In this document: in pieces, positions 37,401 to 48,864 of the stretch | Layout: every line of letters starts with the position of its first letter | Numbering within the stretch: position 1 is the stretch's first letter | DNA from: Rhizophagus irregularis | Lineage: Eukaryota > Glomeromycota > Glomeromycetes > Glomerales > Glomeraceae | NCBI RefSeq assembly: GCF_026210795.1 | Contig: NC_089451.1 | Span: forward strand, 2,402,001-2,466,000 | Length of the DNA: 64,000 nt | Direction: 5' to 3' | The notes under the pieces: model-generated | Seen by the model: the letters and a program-made list of their open reading frames with translations, nothing else | The model's database searches: none | Told to the model about the DNA's origin: nothing | Made by a program: the position numbers and the translations under genes

Positions 37401-38501
37401 TTTGCAAAGCTTTAGTGACTTTATTTGATACTTCATCAAATTTTGTTTGAGAATCTAAAATAGATTTGTCAGCAGCATTAACCCATTCACTTTCCAAAAA
37501 GCTCCAAATATATTCCATTAATACCAATTCTCCAAATTTTTTACTTATAATCTTTTCATTTTCAGACCAAATGAGAAGATTATGTTGAATTATTAACATA
37601 ATTCTCCAATCTACATAATAAGATGCTACTGGATATTTAAAACTTAAACTTTGACGTATTTGAGCAAGCATTAATAAGATTGAACAATTATCATTTGGAA
37701 GTGTAACTCCTGTTGTTGATAAAATTCCCGGTGTAATATTCAATGCAGCTTTAAGAAAGTCCTTAATTCTTCGTATAATTTCTTGAAACCAAGTTTCATC
37801 ATCACGTAAACTATGAAGAGTATCTCGCAAATGAATTAGTAAAAAATCAATATTATAATTACACTTTTTGATAATTTGTTCATCTTGACTATTGTTTTGT
37901 TGATTGAATTGATTGAAATTTGATCTAAAATTATTATCAAGCCCTTTTTCGATAACCTGTGTTGTTTTACGATGAATTTCTGAAAATCTTGTTAAAGAAT
38001 TATAAACTTTATCCCGAAGTTCTTTACTAAGTACTATTGGTGAAAAACATATCCTTTCTAAAGCAGTAACCAAAGTTCTTAAATGTAATTCTAATCTAGC
38101 AACACTTTCTTTTGAATAATGATTAAAAGGAGTATCAACTAAAGCTTCTAATGAATTTGCTAAAACTTGAGATGAAAACTCATTTTGTAAATTTTCAAAA
38201 AGCAATTTGAGTGCGTACAAATAATTTGGTTTAGTCAAATTTTTTAAAAGTTCTTCTACTTTGTCATCTAGCATAATAAATCCATCCTCTTCTAATTTGA
38301 GAAGGATACGATTGTTGGACATATTTTCAAGCAAAATCGTATTATACGAAAGAAAGTTATTATTTTTTAAGTTACCATGAGCAGTATTGGTAGAAGAATT
38401 TCCACTCTATATTATATAAAATAATTTTTTAACGATTTTGCAAAAAATTAAATTTTAATATTGTTTAAATAATAATTTACCTGGCTTGAACTTCCTTCCA
38501 T
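34500..38501 (-). CDS. RING/U-box plus TPR repeat protein (6 exons)
   Basis: Minus-strand exons: 38501-38481, 38406-35361, 35288-35210, 35133-34983, 34904-34770, 34694-34500. They total 3627 nt, 1208 residues, in frame throughout. The first exon is only 7 codons (MEGSSSQ) but has good ATG context and splices in frame. The N-terminal ~450 residues are helical with no domain I can name. At about 497-540 lies a RING/U-box-like module (ITCPISNEP, then LKCEHVL, then ICPNCREKI). A Ser-rich linker follows, then at least eight TPR-like units at about 640-910 (for example AYYIRGEIYFRQSKYNEAMDS). The last ~200 residues match a C-terminal region common in these fungal TPR proteins. Likely role: ubiquitin ligase or scaffold in the cytosol, from domain content only. 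Exon 4 was placed at the AAAAG acceptor because the nearer ATCAG acceptor gives an early stop. Confidence 0.82.
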
Positions 38502-40139
38502 ATTTTTTATTAACAAAAGAAGTAAGAAAATATCAATTTCTATACCGACAGAATTAAGTAAAATTAAAATTAAAATTTATGTAACACAAAAACGCCATTT
38601 GTACTATTTGTACTTCCACATCTCATTGATTCAAATGTTGATCAGCGTGATTTGATGGTACAAGTCCGTCATAAGTCCGGTCACCACCGATTGGAATCTG
38701 ATTGGTCTATTCTTGAGTAATCATAGGATATTTTTTATTTTATTTTTATTTAAATAAAACATAAAATTCAGTAAAAAATCAACTCTTTTATAAAATTTGG
38801 TAATTGAACAAGCAAAATATATTTATTAGGTGAATTTTATCTTAAAAAAAAGTTTCATTCAATAAAAAGATCCCAATAATTAATATGTCCTTGGGGAACT
38901 ATTTCCGCCGATCATCATGTCCAAAATTTTGAGGACGCAAAAAACGGCGGAAGAGTGTAAAAGTGTATAAGAAAAGTTTGTTTTAGCACCAGAAAAATAT
39001 TGCCAACTATTTATTCTATCGTTTAATTTTGGTTTGAGACCTTTTTTGCGAGTCATTGATATGAAGAAGGGACAGTCGGGCTTTTTTCAAGTTTTTTTTT
39101 CACTTTCGACTAGATAGGCGTTTCGAGCCTAGCAAGTTTTATAAGAACTCATAATACCATAAAAAGTCGGCGGTGAACGAAGAGTTTTAGACGGAGTCTG
39201 GCACCTATTTTTCGCTTTGATCTTTTGCGAGCTTGGACTTGAACCGACTTTGGACTTAGCTTCCTGGGAAAATTTTCGTTCCGTGGCGCAGCAAAATTTT
39301 GACGTGTGCTTGGGATACCAAACAGGAAAGGTTTTTTTACCTGTCGGTACCAAATTGATCAGAGATCATCGATTTACATTAGTTACGTGAATTACGCAAA
39401 GTTTAGTACCGTCGGTATCTCAACACCCGCGTTAGCTCTACCGGCATCTTAAACATCGTTGCCTTATAGGCCATTGGGGAGGAATTCTCTTTCAGATTAA
39501 TTTTAATCTTTTTTTATTTTTTAGTTTAATATTTTAGGGATCCAGTGCCGTTTTTTTATTTATATTGGTTTAGACTGGTTGGATATAGGGTTATTGTTAA
39601 TTTAGTTAATAGTACCTCTATGTATTTAGGCATTTTGTGTATTTACGTTCTTGTAATTATACCTCAATAAAGATGCGTTGCTAACTTAATGATAAAAATA
39701 TTACTTTTTTTTTTAAAGTAAATTAAAAATACTTTGAAATTGTATTTTTTTTTTTAAACATAATTTCCATGATAAAAGAATTTAAAATTGATTTATTTAA
39801 TATAATATCCAAATCTTAAAGTTCACTTTTTATGGTTTATAATAATTTTTATGATTAGTTTGATATATATTTCAAATAAATTCAGTTCAGTTATAATATA
39901 ATATAGTCATTTATGTTTATGAAAGAAAAATTCGACTGTTGATAAAAAATAACTGAAATTAATATTTCCGTTTATACTAAAATCATTATTATTACTAACA
40001 TGAACTTTTTTATTAATACATTTTCTTTGGTACATCCAAAACAAAACAGTATTTAAACCTTTTTAACTTATTAGTTACCATAATTTGAAAAAAATATTTA
40101 AATCATTTAAATCATAATTTCATAAACTAAATACTTCAA
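38502..40139. other. Intergenic with a GC-richer segment
   Basis: No gene recognised. About 38900-39680 is less A+T-rich than its surroundings and ends in AATAAAGATGCGTTGC, a polyadenylation-like sequence. It may be a decayed retroelement or solo LTR, but I see no reverse transcriptase, primer-binding site or paired repeat. The frame at 39129-39353 has no domain. From 39690 onward the sequence is plain A+T-rich. Confidence 0.35.
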
Positions 40140-40265
40140 GATTAAAATTCATAATAATAATTACCTGAATATTCTTCAAATGAATTATTATCAATTATTT
40201 TTTTTTTCTGGAATATTTTTAAATCTAAAAGTCTAGCTACGCTTGAGGATTTGTAGTACAAGAAA
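40140..40265 (-). pseudogene. Protein-kinase C-terminal tail remnant
   Basis: Minus strand encodes SSSVARLLDLKIFQKKKIID and then NNSFEEYSG. This matches the tail of the intact kinase in the window (YTSRLLDFKNLPEQKN... NSFEYLG at about 48750-48845) and the decayed one at 49.8 kb. No kinase domain is found upstream (higher coordinates), so only the last exon piece survives. Confidence 0.5.
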
Positions 40266-40439
40266 GAGTAATAACATTATGCAACTCTGCATATAATTTA
40301 TATTTAATAACCTTTATATTAATCTTGTAAACAATAATAAATGAAAATATGATAAGTATGATATATATCTTACATTATCTATTAAAAGGCTTTGGTATTC
40401 TCTTCCGCCGTCAATTATTCTGAACAATCTGAAATTTCT

Positions 40440-41003
40440 CAAGGTTTATTTTTACTACCTTTTTTTCTGATTTTTTTTTTTAAATCTTCATTAACTTCGT
40501 CAGTCTCTGACTCTTCATAGTTTTTACTTGGAGATTTTTTGGATTTTTTGGTGTACACTACTGCTTTAAACCCATCATTAAGTTATTTGGTGTGTCCCAA
40601 TTTTTTAAACCCATCATCTTTAACTTTTTTGGTATGTCCTACTTTTTGAACCCATCATCTTTAACCTTTTTTATTCTATTATTTTTTTCGTTCAAAATAA
40701 TTATTTTGTACAGAAATATTTTTCATCAAATCGTTTGGTTGATTTCTTGCTTCCCCAATCCTATTTTCAAGTAGACCTTCTTTTTTTTTCTTGTTCACGT
40801 TAATTATAATTTGTTTTTTTGTCAATGTAAATGTTTGCACCAATTCTTTCGGTGATGAGTTTTAGGTTACGTCCCTCACGACCAATTAATTTACCAATCT
40901 CAATATGTTTGGGAATTGGAATATTCAAACTTTTTATGTATTTAGGGTGTTGCGTTTTGTTAAGAGTTGAGAAAGATCTTATATCATGTTGTGGGGATTT
41001 TTA
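40440..41003 (-). pseudogene. KH-domain gene fragment
   Basis: Minus-strand frame 41003-40801 reads HDIRSFSTLNKTQHPKYIKS, then IPIPKHIEIGKLIGREGRNL and KLITERIGANIYIDKKT, ending in a stop at 40801. The hydrophobic pattern and the G-R-E-G loop (GxxG) are those of a KH RNA-binding domain. Beyond the stop, about 40690-40440, the same strand holds Lys-rich pieces with a repeated KDDGFKKLGHTKK-like unit in other frames. No start codon or intact 5' exon was found. KH domains bind single-stranded RNA. Could also be a single internal exon of a longer gene whose other exons are lost. Confidence 0.5.
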
Positions 41004-41009
41004 TTTTAG

Positions 41010-42160
41010 CTATAAATAACTATATTTTCCTTATTTGTAAGCTAAGATGACGTTATTTCACTAATTTCACCTCATAATTCCTTGAATGTTGATTATTCGA
41101 ACTGGCTTCCCAGATAAATTCCCATAGAATTATGGGAATCTGTAGACCAATAATCTTTGGATCGAACTGGCGTTTAGACGGTAAAGTTCCCGTAATTTAA
41201 AAAACTTCATTGAGTTACATAGTTTTTTTGCTTTATTGCTTTTCCCCTGCATCATCTCTCATAACTCATATTATATTAATCACTTAGCCTAATTAATATG
41301 ATTTATTACTTTATTTTACTTTATTCATTAATAGTTATTGCAATCATATTAATCACAACAAAAGTAGTCTGATCATTTGAACGGTGATTTCTACGAGTCA
41401 TGAAGTTTCTGCTTCAATAAGTTTACACGACATGTTTATAAGTTTATTTAAATTTATTTTTAATTCATATAAATTTATAAATATTGGAACAAAACATTTT
41501 CATTTCGTCATAAATATTATTCTATCAATAAAAAAAAAATACGGAAACGCTATTTCCTACTTTTTTTTATTCACTGTATGTTCAATCATTCTTATTATCG
41601 TTCAGCCCAATAGGATCATGCAGATTTTCATAGACCGATATTTTTATTAGCCATAGTAATAACACATGATTGACATAATAAAGTGGAGTAAAAAAATGGC
41701 GTAAATGAATATTTTGTAGGAAAAGTTTAAATAAAATGAATTAAAAATGAATTTTATAGAAAGCTTATTTATGATGTTATTAATTAATGCATGATCAAAA
41801 ACGTCAGAACGATAACACGCTTATTGGATGTGGGGCTATATCGGTCACAAGGGACCTCATTGATTTGGCCACTACGTGGCCCATTTTCATCCAATCATTC
41901 GGTTCTGTGACCGATATAGCTACTCCCTCATCCAATAACTATTTATTATTACGCAGCTAAGGTACTGTAAATACTGCTACGTCTTGATAAAATATGTCAC
42001 ATCATATTATCTCTAAAAAATTTTATTATAACAAATATATTAAATAAACTATTTATCGCGATATCCGGAACTTTTTGGATAATTATATGCATCGTGTAAC
42101 ATCAATCGCGAGTCAAATCCGCCCATATTAACTAATTTTGGTTGATTTGCAACACATGAT
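41010..42160. other. Intergenic upstream of F-box gene 1
   Basis: No gene recognised apart from the hairpin element at 41821-41938. The 88-codon frame at 41384 has no domain and lies in sequence of background composition. Confidence 0.35.
41821..41938. mobile_element. 118-bp hairpin MITE
   Basis: Left arm TTATTGGATGTGGGG then CTATATCGGTCACA; right arm inverted gives TTATTGGATGAGGGAGTAG then CTATATCGGTCACA. The centre is a palindrome, GGCCACTACGTGGCC. The near-complete inverted repeat and small size fit a miniature element. No clear target duplication was identified. Confidence 0.65.
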
Positions 42161-42300
42161 CTTTTAAATTTATACTGATCAACAAAATTTTGTTACACAG
42201 TTACACAATAATGAAACATATAAATACAGTGTTCATCCGAAAACTTCGGAGTTCGGATGTTTATCACCATTTTTTTTTTTTGAAATAATAAAACAATAAA

Positions 42301-43767
42301 ATGGCATATCAACTTCCAGATGATTGTTTAAATGAGATTTTTGAATATTTAGAGATGGATAAATTCACTCTACACTCATGTTTGTTAGTTAATCGTCTTT
42401 GGTGCGAAATTTCTGTTAGAATTTTGTGGAGGAATATTTTAAATTTCAAATTTGGTAAAAAGCGTTCATTCAAAATAGAAACTTCAATCCTTAGTACATT
42501 AATTGCTTGTCTTCCTAATGAGTCAAAAAATATCTTGCATGATAATAATATTTTCATTTCAACACCCACTTCAAAACCATTGCTGTTCAATTATGTATCA
42601 TTTTGCAAATCTCTTTCAATTTATGGGTTTAATAGAATAATTATTGGTGCCTTAGAAAGCAGAAAATCATTAGCTAAACATAGAAATAGTTTAGTTGCAA
42701 ATGAAATTATCAAAATGTTTGCAACCCAAATTTCTTCTTTGAAACATTTGACTTATCACCGTAAACCTTTTTATAACCTTAATATTTCTTTCCCTCATTT
42801 TCCTGGAGCAAGGGAACTTTCAGAATTATATTGTGATTCAGATCTTCCTTCAGATTTTTTTTATCAATTATCTCAAATATGTCATAATTTACAATCTATT
42901 TCTATAGATTTTTGTAAAATTATTACAGATGAGATAAAAGAATTAATTTCTTCACAGAATAATTTAAAAAATTTAATTTTATCATCTTCTAATGGAAATT
43001 GGACAGATATTATACCTACTATAACAAATCATTCTAACACAATAACAAAATTAAAGCTTTATAGTAATTGTGATTCATCATTCTCATTTGTTAGTTCATT
43101 CTCAAATCTACAAGAATTGATGATTTCATTCTTAATTGGAGACCTTAAAGATCTTGAAATATTACAATATGTTAATTTTCCAAAATTACAAATTTTAAAA
43201 ATTCCTTTTTATAACTGTTCAAAACCGGAATATATAATGAATTTTTTAGAAAATAATGGAAAGAACCTTAAAAAGTTATATATAGGTGAATGTACCAACA
43301 AAACTTTAAATTTATCTATTTCTAAGTTTTGTCCAAACCTTAAAAGCCTTTTCATAATGTTTACAAATGGTGAATTAGATGTACTAAAAACTATACTTAT
43401 CAGTTGTCAATATTTAGAAAGTATTAAAATTTTATGTGGTAATTATCATTTATCTGAAAAGGAAGTATTAGAAACTGTTGTAAAATATTCACCAAATAAT
43501 TTTCGTGAATTAAAAATACAACATACAACAAATTCAGATGCATTTCCAAATGATTTAGAATCATTTTTTATTAGTTGGGAAAGAAGAACACCAAAAAAAT
43601 TACTTTCATTTATGATTATTGATTATAAGGAATATAATTATAATTATGGAAATTTTTGTGAAGTTTTAGAAGTAATAAAAAAATATGTAGATTTAGGTAC
43701 TATCAAATTTATGACTAAAAGTAAGGAGAAAGAAAGTGAAGAAGAAGAGGAGTTCTATATTTTTTAA
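42301..43767 (+). CDS. F-box protein with leucine-rich region, paralogue 1
   Basis: Single exon, 488 residues. The F-box is at about residues 3-45 (LPDDCLNEIFEYLEMDKFTL, then SCLLVNRLWCEISVRILWRN), a strong match to the F-box consensus. The rest is a long stretch of irregular Leu-rich units (about 130-460) such as LKNLILSS, LQELMISF and LKSLFIMF, as in the expanded F-box families of glomeromycotan fungi. F-box proteins bind SKP1 in SCF ubiquitin ligases and use the repeat region for substrates; the substrate is unknown. The tail is Glu-rich. The start is the first ATG after a T-run and A-rich leader identical to that of the paralogue at 52987. Intact, no introns predicted. Confidence 0.9.
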   Translation: MAYQLPDDCLNEIFEYLEMDKFTLHSCLLVNRLWCEISVRILWRNILNFKFGKKRSFKIETSILSTLIACLPNESKNILHDNNIFISTPTSKPLLFNYVSFCKSLSIYGFNRIIIGALESRKSLAKHRNSLVANEIIKMFATQISSLKHLTYHRKPFYNLNISFPHFPGARELSELYCDSDLPSDFFYQLSQICHNLQSISIDFCKIITDEIKELISSQNNLKNLILSSSNGNWTDIIPTITNHSNTITKLKLYSNCDSSFSFVSSFSNLQELMISFLIGDLKDLEILQYVNFPKLQILKIPFYNCSKPEYIMNFLENNGKNLKKLYIGECTNKTLNLSISKFCPNLKSLFIMFTNGELDVLKTILISCQYLESIKILCGNYHLSEKEVLETVVKYSPNNFRELKIQHTTNSDAFPNDLESFFISWERRTPKKLLSFMIIDYKEYNYNYGNFCEVLEVIKKYVDLGTIKFMTKSKEKESEEEEEFYIF

Positions 43768-44112
43768 ATTTTATTAGCTTTTTTTTAGGAAATCTAGGAT
43801 TTTAGTGATATTTCGTATATTTTAAAATATCGAGATTTGAATAGATTATTGTCAGTATTATTTGTTAAAATGTTTAAAGATTGATGTAAATGGTTTTTAT
43901 ATTTCTTATTTCATTATTTTTTTTTTTCTATTATAAAATATGATTAAATAAAACTTTTAAATTTGCAAAAAATTGAAATTCTTGGTTTAAGTTTTAAATT
44001 TCTTACATGATTTATAGGTAATGATTAATTACTAAATGTTTTTATCGTCAACTATTTTCGAACTGGTGCGATCCGGTGATTTGCTAATCAAAACATAAGA
44101 TCAGATAAAAAT

Positions 44113-44211
44113 TGAATTTATCGAATTATTTATATTTTCCGTGAATGGATCGCGTGAAAGGCTCATTTTACGGAGTTTTTACAGAAATAACGAATAAAAT
44201 CTTTTATTAGG
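44113..44211. repeat. Dispersed repeat, copy 2 (shared with 12894-12991)
   Basis: Contains TTCCGTGAATGGATCG, GAAAGGCTCATTTTACGGAG and TTTTTACAGAAATAAC, and ends ATTAGGG. Absent from the matching part of the second segmental duplicate (after about 54710), so it was probably inserted after the duplication or lost from the other copy. Confidence 0.6.
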
Positions 44212-44659
44212 GATAAATATAAAATTTTTCGAAAAGCAAAAAAAAATTTATTTAAATCAATATTTTCGTATTTTTTAAATATAACGAAATACAAACTCAA
44301 ATGGATCGTTAGATACTGTGTGCTTTTTTAAATTCATGTAAAATTTTGATACTCAAATATAGAATTACAAGATTCGAATCTGTCATGAGATTCGAATATA
44401 CTGATCATTTTTAACACCTTAAAATTATAATGAAATTCTTTATATATAAAAAATAGTTCTAAAACCTCATAATATTTAAATACGAATGTCCATTTGAAAT
44501 TCAAATATCTCAAATTATATTCAAATTTACATATCAACTATTTTCTGGTACTTTAATACGATTGAAAATGTATATACAGTCTATACATATACCAATTAAA
44601 GAAACTAATTTGGTAATTTCGCAAATTTGTGTTATTTCAATATAAATTCACATATGTAT

Positions 44660-45954
44660 GATCATAACATACTATATTTTTAGATATTTTATTTATACTT
44701 TCTTTATAATATCATAATAAAGCTATTTATAAGTGTATATATAATAAAATTCGTATAAAATCATTTATTCACATTAAATGCAATATTACAATTCTGAAAA
44801 ACATTTACATGGAGAATTTTTTTTAATTGTCTCATATATATATATATATATTAAATGTTATACGGTAATAATATTACTTACAAGGGGTAATATCACTTAT
44901 TTTGTATGATTGGTTACTAATTTTACCACTGACGTGGCAAAATTAGAACAAATCATACATTGACCTATACTAAAATAAGTGATATTGCTCCTCCCCTATA
45001 CATAATATATAATTATAGGTGCCGTCGCCCGTCGGAATTGCCGAATTGAAATTACGGTATCAACAACATATGGATTTTACCATTTAAATATTTAACGTTA
45101 ACAAATCATCGAGACCAGCATTATAGATTTACGGATTACAAATTATCTACGGCATAACCAGAAAAAAATATTTACTTACTTTGTGTAATTTTTGTATTTT
45201 TGACATTAAATAATTACGACATTACGGCGATTTAATATATCACAGTATAAGCTTCATATGCCGTAATTAATTCCGAAGTTTGGTAATTTGTCTATCGTAA
45301 ATACTAAATTTGTAAATCATACTATTATATATCAAATATTTTCATATATTTAAATGGAGCTTTAAGATTTATCCTCTAAAAAAAATTAAAATTTTAAGTT
45401 GGAATAATAGGTTATTTTTAAGAAAAATACATGGAATCACTTGGAATTGAAAATAGAATTCTCAAATTTAAAGAAAACTTTAAAATATAATAAACTTTCT
45501 GAAACATAAATTTTAAATATAGAAGGTAATGACAGAAAAATTTTTAGATAATAAAAAATATATTATAATGAATAATAGATACAAGAATGCATAAAATACT
45601 ATGTCATAAATGTGATTACTAAAATTGTTAATATAAAAGAATTAAGTTTATAAAATATAAATGACTATATTATATTATAACTTATTTACAAATTAATTAT
45701 AAAGATTTACAATAATCTGTATAATGATAATGAAATATGCCGATAAGGAATTTTTTTGTGAACCCTGTATTATATAAAAGAAAATTTCTTAACGAAATTC
45801 TTGATCATCAGCTGATCTTTTATTTGGGCCAAATTAAAATAAGTTTTGTCGATCGCTGCTGTGCGAATGTAACACATTTATAATGTCGCATTTGTAAAAA
45901 AAAAAATAAAAAATAAAAAATCAATTCCTTTTTATTCGCTTTTATTATCTAAAT
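44660..45954. other. Intergenic between F-box gene 1 and the kinase
   Basis: No gene recognised. Contains an (AT)n run near 44835-44850, the hairpin element at 44884-44996, and plain A+T-rich sequence. The last 80 nt before the kinase ATG contain an A-rich leader. Confidence 0.35.
44884..44996. mobile_element. 113-bp hairpin MITE
   Basis: Left arm GGGGTAATATCACTTATTTT then TGTATGATTGGTTACTAATTTT; right arm inverted gives GGGGAGGAGCAATATCACTT... and TGTATGATTTGTTCTAATTTT. The centre (CCACTGACGTGGC) resembles the centre of the 118-bp element at 41821 (CCACTACGTGGC). Almost the whole element can fold into one hairpin. Confidence 0.65.
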
Positions 45955-48864
45955 ATGGAAGAATTTTTGCTCAGTGATGATGTAATTGAACAAATAAAAA
46001 ATTTTAACTATCAGAAATTAACGGATGATCAAAGTTTGTTAATTGATAAGCTAATATTAAATGAAGAATTAAAAACACGTTATAAATCTCATGGTTTATG
46101 TAATGGATGTAAGCAGCCTAAAGCTTATAATTCTTGGTGTCAATGTAAATTTCAACAAAATTTCAAAAATTGGACTAGTGGAAATGATGAAGTTGACCAG
46201 TTTATTCAAAAAGCGCAACTTAAAGCTAATAAAGACAGGGAAATTTTAGAATGGATTGAATATGATAGATTTGATAATGTTGAATATCTGACAAAAGGAG
46301 GATTTGGAACTATTTATAAAGCAATTTGGAAAGATGGATGTATAGAAGAATGGGATTCTAAAAATAATCAATGGAAAAGACTTAAATATAGTGACGAGAA
46401 GAATAAAAATTTTCCAGTTGTCTTAAAATCTTTGCATAACTCTCAAAACATTACAATTATACTTGCCGCCCATATAAATGGGATTGGGAGAATCCCATAT
46501 CCCATCCCACCCATATCCCATCCCATATCCCATTTATCCCATCCCATTTGTCATAATCCCATTCCAATCCCAAATCCCAATCCCATTCCAATCCCATATC
46601 CCATATCCCATCCCATATCCCATTAATCTTATACATGTATATTGTGTAACCTTACTCCCATTGGTCTATCTATCACGTGATGTTACACAAAATTCCAAAA
46701 AAGGAAATTTTTCTTCCCACAAAAAATGGGAGATTTGGTTTCACAAGCATTCCGAAAAAGGAAATTTTTATGCCGATCATATAATTCCGGCCAGAATTAC
46801 AGCTCTAGTATTACGGTCCTTTTTCAAATTAGTTTTTTGCGATTTTCTCAATATCCAGTGATCCAATTTTGATAAACTTTTTTTTAATTTGTAGCTAATA
46901 TTAAGCTCTATAAAATAAAAATATTTCTTGCAAGAAATAATAAAAAAAAAGAGCAGATTAGGTTAATTTTTGCAAAAAGCCATTATGAATTCTATAATAG
47001 ATGTCTGAGGTCCTGTAATATCAATTAAATAAGAAATATTTGGAATTAATTTTTTATTGTTGCATTTGCCTTTTTATTATAAAAAAACATTACAAAATTA
47101 TAAATTTTTTATAACAAAAATGTAATATTTTAACTTTATTTTAACCTATCTATTAAAATAATAAAAAATTTATCTATAAAATAATAAATAATAATTCATT
47201 AACATCAAATGCTTAGTATTTAATTAAAATGGCTTGGTATTCAATAAAAATGGATTTAGTTTTCTAATTTTTTTAATTTAAATTTAAATTATTAGCATAT
47301 ACAGTATAAGATATAATATCTTTAAAGAGATTTATTTATAATTTTTTGTATATTTAATTATTTGTAAAGTATTAACCTATTAAGCATTCATATTATTATC
47401 ATATAATCTGTAATTAATCAATTCTTAGATTAAAGAGTATTATATTTGAAAAAATTTTATGTTAAAAAAAAAGGAGTTTGCTATTTATCGCCGGAGTCAC
47501 GTAATTTTTAATTTTGGCCGGAATTAAGTGATCGACATAAAAGTTCCTTTTTTGGATTATTGTGTAACTCATTTCCCCGTTTTTGATGAGAATCAAAATT
47601 GCCTTTTTTGGATTGTGTAACGTTACTCAAGTGCCCAAAAAGGAAATTTTGGCCGGAATTATAAAATTTGGCTGAAATTATAGGAAATGGGATTTGGGAT
47701 GGGATTTGGGATTTGGGATGGGATTGGGATTGGGATTTGGGATTGGAATGGGAATGGGATTTGGGATTTGGGATGGAATGGGATGGGATGGGATGGGACT
47801 CCCATCCCATTTAAATGGGCGGCAAGTATAATTACAATCGAATTTTTAAGAGAAGTGAGTTACTCATATAAGATATAAATATATATTGACACTTTCTAAT
47901 TTATAAATAATGTAAATAATATAAATGATAAACTAACTTATATAATGCTTTTTAGATTGAATCACATATTGTTGCATGTTACCAAGGTTATGTAATTCGC
48001 TGTTATGGCATTACTAGAGATCCGGAATCTAATAATTTTATGATGGTAGTGCAATATGCAGAAAATGGCAATTTAAGACAACGCTTAAATAATAGTTTTA
48101 ATTCAATGAATTGGGAAGAAAAGTTGGATATCTTAAAAAGAACTGCATCTGGACTTGAAAATATTCATGATAAGGGATTAATTCATCATGATTTTCATTG
48201 TGGTAATATATTGAATGGTACAAAAAGGCAGCACACTTATAATCAAATTCGTATTACTGATTTAGGATTATGCCGACCAGCAAATGTAATACCTTCTCAA
48301 GATGAAAATAAAAATATATACGGAGTATTACCTTATGTAGCACCTGAAGTTTTAAGAGGAAAAGAATATACTCAGGAAAGTGATATTTATTCATTTGGAA
48401 TTATTGCATATGAAGTGTGTACAGGGCTTCCACCTTATCATGATATTTCTCATGATCAATTCTTAGCTATTAGCATTTGTCAAGGGCTTAGGCCAAAATC
48501 TAGTTATAAAATTCCTCAAACAATTTTGAACGTAATTGAACAATGTTGGGATGCTGATCCTTTAAAACGACTTAAAGCAGATGAATTAAGGACATCATTA
48601 ACTCTTTTATTAAGTCATTCAAGTAAATATCAGAGTGAAATTAATAAGCAAATTGAAGAAGCAGATAAAATTAATGAAAAGTTTACTTCTACTTCATTAC
48701 CATATATTGGTGCTACTCTTTCATATACTACCAATCCTCAAGCAGTTTACACAAGTAGACTTTTAGACTTTAAAAATCTTCCAGAACAAAAAAATGCTAT
48801 TGATAGTAATAATGATGATAATTCATTTGAATATTTAGGTAATTTATTTCATAGCTTATTTTAA
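45955..48864 (+). pseudogene. Protein kinase gene split by a 1373-bp element
   Basis: Without the element and one TSD the exons are 45955-46449 joined to 47831-47854, then 47956-48864: 1428 nt, 475 residues, in frame. The N-terminus has a Cys-rich motif (CNGCKQPKAYNSWCQCKF) typical of these fungal kinases. P-loop LTKGGFGTIYKA at about 111-122; ATP-binding Lys in VVLKSL at about 158-160; catalytic loop HHDFHCGNIL at about 249; DLG in place of DFG at about 274; APE in YVAPEVLRG at about 301; then DIYSFGII. All key residues are present, with HHD instead of HRD. The class resembles Ser/Thr or TKL-like kinases. The element sits between beta-3 and helix C and adds a stop at 46626, so the direct product lacks the catalytic half. 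Everything else is intact, so the insertion appears recent. Confidence 0.85.
46458..47830. mobile_element. 1373-bp hAT-like non-autonomous element in the kinase exon
   Basis: Flanked by an 8-bp duplication ATTACAAT (46450-46457 and 47831-47838). The first 16 nt, TATACTTGCCGCCCAT, are matched inverted at the right end. Next to each end is a run of CCCAT/ATCCC units (about 46479-46625 and 47690-47810), itself inverted. Inside these, longer inverted blocks contain TGTTACACAA...CCAAAAAAGGAA and ATAATTCCGGCCAGAATTA (about 46675-46800 against about 47510-47670). The centre (46.8-47.46 kb) is A+T-rich and has no transposase. Length of target duplication points to hAT. Confidence 0.85.

Larger units (their letters stand above)
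42160..44660. repeat. Segmental duplication, copy 1 (F-box gene 1 with flanks)
   Basis: Similarity to 52845-55335 begins about 130 nt before the ATG (AATTTATACTGATCAACAAA, then CAGTGTTCATCCGAAAAC) and continues past the stop (GGAAATCTAGGATTTTAGTG) to at least AATACGATTGAAAATG near 44557 and AATTTCGCAA near 44616. The span is thus about 2.5 kb. This copy carries an extra repeat at about 44113-44211. Confidence 0.75.

Noticed and set aside
38900-39680. Possible solo LTR
   Set aside because: Raised GC and a polyadenylation-like AATAAA are present, but no paired repeat, TG...CA borders, target duplication or retroelement coding sequence could be shown.
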